64,000 nt of DNA from a bacterium. Lineage in GTDB: Bacteria > Myxococcota_A > UBA9160 > UBA6930. Made by a program: the position numbers and the translations under genes. Below are positions 58,680 through 64,000 of this stretch, piece by piece. The stretch spans positions 1-64,000 of the forward strand of contig JAAETT010000353.1 of the NCBI GenBank assembly GCA_024228115.1, given 5' to 3'. The notes below the pieces were generated by a model. That model worked only from the letters and a program-made list of their open reading frames with translations, searched no databases and was not told the origin of the DNA. The first letter of the stretch is position 1; each line of letters opens with the position of its first letter.

Positions 58680-59549
58680 TCACGCTTTGGCGTCACGCCG
58701 CTTGTTCATCAATGCGATGATGGGCGAAGGCTCGGCAGGATGCCATTTCGTCTGCTTGGGCTCCTCGTGCCAGACGAAGGGCAGATGCTCCACGACGCCA
58801 GGTTCCTGAGCCGTCTCGAAGAGGTCGAGAGCCGCGCGCAGAACCTTCCCCTGGGTCTCGCGATCGCCTACATCACCGAAGGGCCGCCCGAACGGATGCT
58901 CGATCGCCGCGACACGGGGCATGCCGATGGCCCGCTGAAACGGCCACAACATGTTCAATGTGACGGTCGGGATGCCCCGGGCCTCGATCTCTCGTGCGAC
59001 CAGCCCCACGGACCGGCAACAATCGGGTCAGACCGGCGTGAGAAGCGCAAGGTCGACCTCCTCGCTGCGCATGGCCTCCGCAATCTCCGGCGCGCTCTTC
59101 TCGACCAGATTGCTGGAATCGCTGCCCTGGAAGCCCATGATCGAATAGTGGCTCTCGGCACTCGCACCCACGCTGCCCTCGTCTACGAGTTCGCGGAGCC
59201 GATCGACCGGTAGCGCCACATTCAAATCACGCTCGACGTAGCCCGTATCGATGTGCAGGTGGTTCGCCTCGATCTCTGTGGCCGTCGCGTCGGATCGCAG
59301 CCGCCGCCAACTCGAATCGCCCCGGGTCGGATGCTGGCGCTCGTATTCCATGTCGAACGGCTCGTCGCCCTTCATCGAGAGGCCCGACGTCGAGAGAAGC
59401 GCGACTTTCGATTCGGCAAGCGGCCGGGTCACCGGCGTCCATGGGATCGGCGGGTGGTTCGGCTGCTCCGGAATCCCGCGGGAGAGGATCTTCTCGAGGA
59501 AGGAACCGGTAAAACGCCAGGGATCGACTTCGCGTCGGGAATCGCTCAT
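58680..59549 (-). CDS. GrdB/PrdB-like selenoprotein, TGA-encoded selenocysteine
   Basis: A protein of 289 residues read through an in-frame TGA (59030-59028) as selenocysteine at residue 174. The N-terminal part reads ESKVALLSTSGLSMKGDEPF, and the active region is LLTPV-U-PDCCRSVGLVA; then HPFGRPFGD near 208 corresponds to HPLGNP of GrdB. This is the selenoprotein family of glycine/betaine/proline reductase B subunits, with a UxxCC redox motif. No other grd or prd gene is near, so the substrate is unknown. A normal caller would report two fragments, 59028-59549 and 58680-59009. It is cotranscribed with the fused carboxylase. Confidence 0.87.
58999..59017 (-). promoter_or_regulatory. Candidate bacterial SECIS hairpin
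   Basis: Ten bases after the TGA the message forms GCCGGUC-CGUGG-GGCUGGU, a 7-bp stem with G-U pairs and a five-base loop containing GU. Its loop starts 18 bases past the UGA, within the spacing needed for SelB-guided insertion. The stem is short and lies within the coding sequence, as bacterial SECIS elements do. Not tested. Confidence 0.5.
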
Positions 59550-59620
59550 CGCCAGAAGCTAACACGGCCTCGGCCGATCAGTCCTGGGCCTCCGATCCTC
59601 TCACCGCTCCCCGGCGCCGG

Positions 59621-60067
59621 CTACGTGAGGATGGAGTAGGCGGAGCTCAAAGCCATCCAGATCGTGACCATGAATCCGATCGCCCAGACCGCCGTGCGGT
59701 GGGGCATGAGCCCCTTCATGTAGGCGACGAGATGCAGGATGCGGCCGATCGGGAAGCCCGCGAAGCAGATCCACAACCCGAGGGTGCTCGGCTGGGTCAG
59801 GGCGTAGATGAACCCCACCAGCACGAAGGGCAATCCCGCTTCCAGATCGTTCAGATGAACCCGACGCGCGCGCTCGACCTCCTCATCCGTCGCGGTCTGG
59901 GGCTGGAGCTTCTGCAGCTCGTAGTCCTCGGGCGAGCTGAACACGTTCTTGCGGATGCGGATGGAGCTGACGAGTACGCCTGTAGCGAGCGTCTTGAGTG
60001 CGACCACGATGGACGAAAGCGCCCAGGCCTTGATGGCGGCGTTCGAGAGAAGTTCTTCCAAGAGCAT
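59621..60067 (-). CDS. MAPEG family membrane protein
   Basis: A 148-residue protein with four membrane helices of the MAPEG superfamily (membrane-associated eicosanoid/glutathione proteins). The segments ATDEEVERARRVHLNDLEAG near 58-77 (the conserved ERxxRxHxND-like loop that binds glutathione in eukaryotic members) and RILHLVAYMKGLMPHRTAVW near 108 are visible. A glutathione-dependent role is possible but bacterial members are poorly known. It lies on the same strand as, and 71 bp upstream of, the selenoprotein gene. Confidence 0.85.
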   Translation of the reverse strand: MLLEELLSNAAIKAWALSSIVVALKTLATGVLVSSIRIRKNVFSSPEDYELQKLQPQTATDEEVERARRVHLNDLEAGLPFVLVGFIYALTQPSTLGLWICFAGFPIGRILHLVAYMKGLMPHRTAVWAIGFMVTIWMALSSAYSILT

Positions 60068-60169
60068 GGTTTCCTCCTTGCTGGAGCGACGCTAGCACGG
60101 GCTCCCGAGACCGAGTGCACCTGGGAGCTTCGGGTCAACCTCGCCCCCAATCCTGCCGATCGGGAGTGC

Positions 60170-60874
60170 ATGGAACATGCCCCCGAGCGGCGCCGAGAGC
60201 CTCGCGTGCCTGTAGACGCGGACGTGTGGCTCCTGGGTTGGAATGGCCTGCGCCGTGGCCGGTTGCGAAATGCGTCCTCGGCTTCACTGGGAATCTCCTA
60301 CCGAGGACGCGCGCCGGCTCGGGGCGCTCGCGTTCTCGTCTTCTTGCCCACCCGCAGGAAACTCCGATGGCCCGCCGCCCTGGTAGCGCGGGTCGTCCAT
60401 CGGGATGCAGAGTTGGGCCTGGCCTTCACGTCGATTCCCCGTGGCACCCGCCCGTGGCTGCGAAGCTTGATCGAAAGCTCCAGCCCCGAAGAAGCGCCGT
60501 CACCCCGCGGAACGGAACGCATGGGGGAACGCCGAGACGACCGGCGACAATACGCGGAACGCCTGACGGCCCTCTCCGATCGGACACCGCATCTGCTCGT
60601 CGCCCGTGACCTCTCTTCCGAAGGCCTCAGGGTGGATCTCCTCCACTGGGCCGAAATCGGGAGCGAGCTTCGCATTTCGTTCCCGGTGCCCGGAGCCGGC
60701 CCACCCATCGCACTTGCTGCGCGCGTGGCACGACACGACGGCACCCGCGGAACCCTGCTCCGCTTCGAAGCGATTTCGCCGGACCAGCGCGACTCCATCG
60801 GAAGCCTGCTCTCGCTACTCCCTCCCCTCCCCGATGGGCGCCGGGAAGGCGTTGCTCTCGCCGAAGTGGCCTGA
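60170..60874 (+). CDS. Protein with two PilZ domains
   Basis: A 234-residue cytoplasmic protein made of two consecutive PilZ domains. The first (about 1-110) has RREPR and the segment RNASSASLGISY, only partly matching D/NxSxxG. The second (about 120-225) has RRDDRRQYAERL and DLSSEGLRV, both canonical, so it should bind c-di-GMP. ATG 60170 was chosen because the upstream frame is antisense to the MAPEG gene. It is convergent with the amidohydrolase gene, with three bases between stops. Likely a c-di-GMP effector. Confidence 0.82.
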   Translation: MEHAPERRREPRVPVDADVWLLGWNGLRRGRLRNASSASLGISYRGRAPARGARVLVFLPTRRKLRWPAALVARVVHRDAELGLAFTSIPRGTRPWLRSLIESSSPEEAPSPRGTERMGERRDDRRQYAERLTALSDRTPHLLVARDLSSEGLRVDLLHWAEIGSELRISFPVPGAGPPIALAARVARHDGTRGTLLRFEAISPDQRDSIGSLLSLLPPLPDGRREGVALAEVA

Positions 60875-60877
60875 GCG

Positions 60878-62593
60878 TCAGGCCGTCGGCGCGGCCTGCG
60901 GCCCGCGTACGAGCCCGCCCGGCAATGTTCCGGTCGGCTCGCCGTCCTCGTAGATGATCTCCCCGTTCTTGATGGTGTAACGGTAGCCGTCGACCTTCTG
61001 GATCAGGCGGCGTCCCTCAGCGGGCAGGTCGTAGACCATTTCCGGCGCGTGCAGATGCAAGGCGTCGAAGTCGATCAGGTTCACGTCTGCGCGCATGCCG
61101 GGCGCGACAGTTCCGCGATCTTCCATCCCGTAGAACGCGGCGGTGCGACGCGTCTGCCGTTCCACCACCACCTCCAGCGGAATCCGTTCACCACGCTCCC
61201 GGTCGCGCACCCAATGGGTGAGAAGGAAGCTGGGCATGCTGGCATCACAGATCAAACCGCAATGGGCACCGCCGTCCGAGAGCCCGAATACGGAACTCTC
61301 GTGGAGCATCATCTGCCGGATCGGCTCCAGATCGCCGTTCGCGTAACCGAGCAGCGGCATGTAGACGAAGCCACCCTCGAGCATGAGGTCGTAGGCCACT
61401 TCGTCGGGGCTGCACCCTTTGCGGTTTGCGATGGCCGCCAGGCTCTGGTCCGGTGCCGGCTCGTACTCCGGCGGGTCGCCCAGGGGAAACATCATGTGCC
61501 AGGCGCCTGCGACCAGGGCGGCAACCCCGGGCAGGCCCGCCAGATTCGGCCGTTCCGCCAGGATGGCTTCGCGCACGGCCGGCTCTGCCAGCTTCTGAAG
61601 CCTCTCCTCTCGAGGCAGCGCGCCGTAGGGCGCAAATGCCTTCCGCAGCATGAAGGGCTGAAAGGTGCTCTCGAAGCCGAACAGCATGCCCGCCGGCCGT
61701 TGCGCCACCTGGGGTGTCAGGTGCCCGCCTTCGGCCCGATCCTCATCGACCACCGCCATGAGTCGTTTCCACTGGTCCGGATCGGCCGGGCTCTGCAGAC
61801 ACGCAAAGGTCACCGGGCGGCCCGTCTCCTTGCCAAGCTTGCGCATCCAGCGCAGCTCGTCGCCTTCGGGCGCGAGATCACTCGCCACCTCGAACACCCC
61901 GTGCCCCACTTCACCTAACATGCGTCCGATGCCGAGCACCTCTTCGTCCTCGGCCGTGGTGCCAGGTACCAGCTCGCCGTCCTTGGCCCGATGCAAGAGC
62001 GTGCGCGAGGTCGAGAAGCCGAGAGCTCCGGCCTCGAGGCCCTCCTTCACGATCGCCGCCATCTCAGAGATCTCCCCTGGGGTCGCTTTCTCGTTCTTCG
62101 CGCCGCGCTCACCCATGACATAGGCCCGCACGGCGCCATGGGGAACCTGGGTCGCCACGTCGATTGCGCGGGGAATCTTCTCCACAGCGTCCAGGTACTC
62201 GGGAAAGCTCTCCCACGCCCAGTCGATCCCTTCGGCCAGCGCGGTGCCCGGAATGTCTTCGACTCCCTCCATCAACTGAATCAGGAAATCCTGTTGGCCC
62301 GGGCGGACCGGTGCGAACCCGACGCCACAATTCCCCATCACGAGGGTCGTCACGCCATTCCAGCCGGAGGGCGTGAGATAGGGATCCCAGGTCACCTGGC
62401 CGTCGTAGTGGGTATGGATGTCGACCCAGCCTGGTGTGACGAGCAAGCCCTTGGCATCGATCTCGCGCTTGGCCGGGCCGACGTCGCTGCCGACCGCGAC
62501 GATGCGATCGCCTTGGATCGCCACGTCGGCCTGGCGCGCCTTGGCGCCCGTTCCGTCTACCACGGTGCCGCCGCGAATCACGAGATCATGCAT
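60878..62593 (-). CDS. Amidohydrolase, N-acyl-D-amino-acid deacylase family
   Basis: A 571-residue metal-dependent hydrolase of the amidohydrolase superfamily (D-aminoacylase/dihydroorotase-like group). The metal motif is [14 protein letters not shown] with His60 and His62, then NCGVGFAP near 94, and the late Asp lies in [15 protein letters not shown]. The N-terminal beta domain begins [20 protein letters not shown], typical of the group. Members cleave N-acyl-D-amino acids or cyclic amides; the true substrate is unknown. It is divergent from the epoxide hydrolase gene, with about 160 bp between. Confidence 0.87.
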   Translation of the reverse strand: MHDLVIRGGTVVDGTGAKARQADVAIQGDRIVAVGSDVGPAKREIDAKGLLVTPGWVDIHTHYDGQVTWDPYLTPSGWNGVTTLVMGNCGVGFAPVRPGQQDFLIQLMEGVEDIPGTALAEGIDWAWESFPEYLDAVEKIPRAIDVATQVPHGAVRAYVMGERGAKNEKATPGEISEMAAIVKEGLEAGALGFSTSRTLLHRAKDGELVPGTTAEDEEVLGIGRMLGEVGHGVFEVASDLAPEGDELRWMRKLGKETGRPVTFACLQSPADPDQWKRLMAVVDEDRAEGGHLTPQVAQRPAGMLFGFESTFQPFMLRKAFAPYGALPREERLQKLAEPAVREAILAERPNLAGLPGVAALVAGAWHMMFPLGDPPEYEPAPDQSLAAIANRKGCSPDEVAYDLMLEGGFVYMPLLGYANGDLEPIRQMMLHESSVFGLSDGGAHCGLICDASMPSFLLTHWVRDRERGERIPLEVVVERQTRRTAAFYGMEDRGTVAPGMRADVNLIDFDALHLHAPEMVYDLPAEGRRLIQKVDGYRYTIKNGEIIYEDGEPTGTLPGGLVRGPQAAPTA

Positions 62594-62752
62594 CAGACGC
62601 TCCTCTGCCTTCTGGATTGGCCGAGGCTATCACAGCAGGAAGTCGCGCCTCAGAGGTCAATCGGCCGCTTCGATCCGAGCCATCTGCGTCACGATCCAGG
62701 GCTAGCAGGACCCCCTCCGGGCGAGGCATGCTCCCGCCCGGAGGAACCCGCC

Positions 62753-63889
62753 ATGTCCGACATCCAGCCCTTCCAAATTTCCGCCAGTGACGAAGAACTC
62801 GAGGATCTCCGCCGTCGCCTCCAGAACACGCGTTGGCCCGAGGCCGAGACTCCCGATGATTGGTCCCAGGGCATCCCTCTGGCCTACACCCAGGAAGTCT
62901 GCACGTACTGGGCGGAAAAATACGACTGGCGTGCCCGCGAGGCGCGACTGAACCGCTTCGAGCAATTCAAGACCGGGATCGACGGTCTGGGCATCCATTT
63001 CGTTCATGTGCGCTCACCTCATGAGAACGCGCTTCCGCTCGTGATCACCCATGGATGGCCTGGTTCGATCGTAGAGTTCCAGAAGATCATCGAGCCGCTG
63101 ACGAATCCGACCGCGCATGGCGGGGATGCCGCCGACGCTTTCCATGTCGTCTGCCCCTCGCTCCCGGGCTTTGGCTTTTCGGACAAGCCGACCGGGCCGG
63201 GCTGGGGCGTTCCGAAAATTGCAGCAGCCTGGGCCAAACTGATGCCGAAGCTTGGCTACCCGAGCTATGTCGCCCAGGGCGGCGACTGGGGCGCGATGGT
63301 CACGACGGCGATCGGCCTGCAGGATCCGGAGAACTGCCGCGGCATCCACCTGAACATGCCAATCGTGCCTCCGGACCCGGAGACCATGGCCGAGCTCACC
63401 GAACAGGAGAAGAGCGCGCTCGCCGGGATGCAGCACTACCAGGACAAGGACTCGGGCTACTCGAAGCAGCAGAGCACGCGTCCTCAGACCCTGGGCTACG
63501 GACTCACGGATTCTCCCGCCGGCCAGGCCGCATGGATACTCGAGAAGTTCTGGTCATGGACGGATTGCGATGGCCACCCGGAGAACGCTCTCACGCGGGA
63601 CGAGATGCTCGACAATGTGATGCTCTATTGGCTCCCGGCGACGGCCGCATCCTCCGGTCGCCTCTACTGGGAGAGCTTCACCCAGGTCAGTATGGATCCC
63701 GTTTCCATTCCCGTCGGCTGCACGATCTTCCCGAAAGAGATCTTCCGCTGCTCACGCCGCTGGGCCGAGAAACGCTTCCCGAATCTCATCCACTGGAGCG
63801 AGCCCGAACGCGGAGGCCACTTCGCCGCCTTCGAACAACCCGCAACATTCATCGACGAGATACGAACCTGCTTCCGCTCCCTCCGCTAA
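62753..63889 (+). CDS. Epoxide hydrolase
   Basis: A 378-residue alpha/beta-hydrolase of the microsomal-type epoxide hydrolase family, with the family N-terminal domain (ELEDLRRRLQNTRWPEA near 15-31 and YWAEKYDWRAREARLNRF near 52). The oxyanion motif is HGWPGS (100-105), the nucleophile Asp178 lies in QGGDWGAMV, and the His in GGHFAAFEQP near 350. Such enzymes add water to epoxides. ATG 62753 with GAGGAAC upstream is preferred; the long upstream frame is antisense to the amidohydrolase. The substrate is unknown; no epoxidase is adjacent. Confidence 0.88.
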   Translation: MSDIQPFQISASDEELEDLRRRLQNTRWPEAETPDDWSQGIPLAYTQEVCTYWAEKYDWRAREARLNRFEQFKTGIDGLGIHFVHVRSPHENALPLVITHGWPGSIVEFQKIIEPLTNPTAHGGDAADAFHVVCPSLPGFGFSDKPTGPGWGVPKIAAAWAKLMPKLGYPSYVAQGGDWGAMVTTAIGLQDPENCRGIHLNMPIVPPDPETMAELTEQEKSALAGMQHYQDKDSGYSKQQSTRPQTLGYGLTDSPAGQAAWILEKFWSWTDCDGHPENALTRDEMLDNVMLYWLPATAASSGRLYWESFTQVSMDPVSIPVGCTIFPKEIFRCSRRWAEKRFPNLIHWSEPERGGHFAAFEQPATFIDEIRTCFRSLR

Positions 63890-63895
63890 CCTGAA

Positions 63896-64000
63896 CTATG
63901 CACGAAAGTTGGCTGAGAAGCTGGCTTTCCAATGTTTCAGCGTGCCGCGCGGCGATTGACGCTGACGGATCTCGTTTTGGGTGGTCGATGCCCATTCCGT
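63896..64000 (-). other. Window edge: possible end of an incoming minus-strand frame
   Basis: The last 105 bases, which look less GC-rich than their neighbours, can be read on the minus strand as 34 codons without a stop (from beyond the window to TAG at 63898-63896), with QRQSPRGTLKHWKAS in the middle. This may be the end of a transposase or another gene; I do not recognise it. A plus-strand start at 63932 is also open. Too short to decide. Confidence 0.15.

Noticed and set aside
59028-59549. Two separate small genes (59028-59549 and 58680-59009)
   Set aside because: They are one frame interrupted by a TGA in a selenocysteine context (TPV-U-PDCC).

Overview
The window is high-GC (about 65 percent by eye), gene-dense DNA from a Gram-negative bacterium with a rich acyl-CoA metabolism. 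It holds lipoprotein signals (2315, 9608, 29109), a PEP-CTERM-type sorting tail (47282), a GspG-like pseudopilin (53778), three PilZ domains plus a GGDEF/EAL protein, a FliA-like sigma factor, an SprA-like protein and a selenoprotein. Together these suggest an uncultured lineage of the former Deltaproteobacteria (Myxococcota, Desulfobacterota or Binatota-like). This is inference: there is no rRNA gene, and I saw no tRNA gene.

Layout. 1-2217 is the end of a molybdopterin oxidoreductase that lost its 5' part. 2315-9636 carries a small His-rich lipoprotein, an acyl-CoA synthetase, an M20 amidohydrolase, a zinc alcohol dehydrogenase, a carboxylesterase with a frameshift, an aldehyde dehydrogenase relic, an enoyl-CoA hydratase and an IS481 fragment. 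9608-16730 holds a hydrolase/TetR pair, a DMT transporter, a frameshifted membrane protein, a cyclopropane synthase/FAD oxidoreductase pair, an SprA-like protein and a GlsB-like protein.

16816-26497 is a ten-gene minus-strand operon: ipdA, ipdB, ipdC, echA20-like, two acyl-CoA dehydrogenases, a thiolase, an SDR, a third acyl-CoA dehydrogenase and another SDR. It matches the steroid C/D-ring (HIP) degradation set known from the KstR2 regulon of actinobacteria. A divergent acyl-CoA synthetase (26738) lies across a control region with a perfect 16-bp palindrome set between -35 and -10 boxes. 30252-31890 adds a DUF35/thiolase-like pair of the steroid side-chain aldolase type. 40501-44030 adds a second SDR/FadD/enoyl-CoA hydratase operon.

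32287-40435 is mostly housekeeping (msrB, EVE protein, rnhA, ychF, tgt, pyrF). 44107-54263 has a lipid-binding-like protein, TetR, PilZ protein, PEP-CTERM-type protein, MOSC protein, an AlkB alkane hydroxylase with a long C-terminal membrane extension, the GGDEF/EAL protein and the pseudopilin. 54276-63889 has a receptor-like membrane protein, a biotin carboxylase/BCCP/carboxyltransferase fusion, a GrdB-like selenoprotein with an in-frame TGA and a candidate bSECIS hairpin, a MAPEG protein, a two-PilZ protein, a D-aminoacylase-like amidohydrolase and an epoxide hydrolase.

Two long near-perfect palindromes (28222-28330 and 40404-40502) share an AGCGGGGACG core and look like one family of mobile hairpin elements. 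A third, partial copy lies at 55259-55276. The least expected findings are the selenoprotein and the complete HIP-degradation operon.
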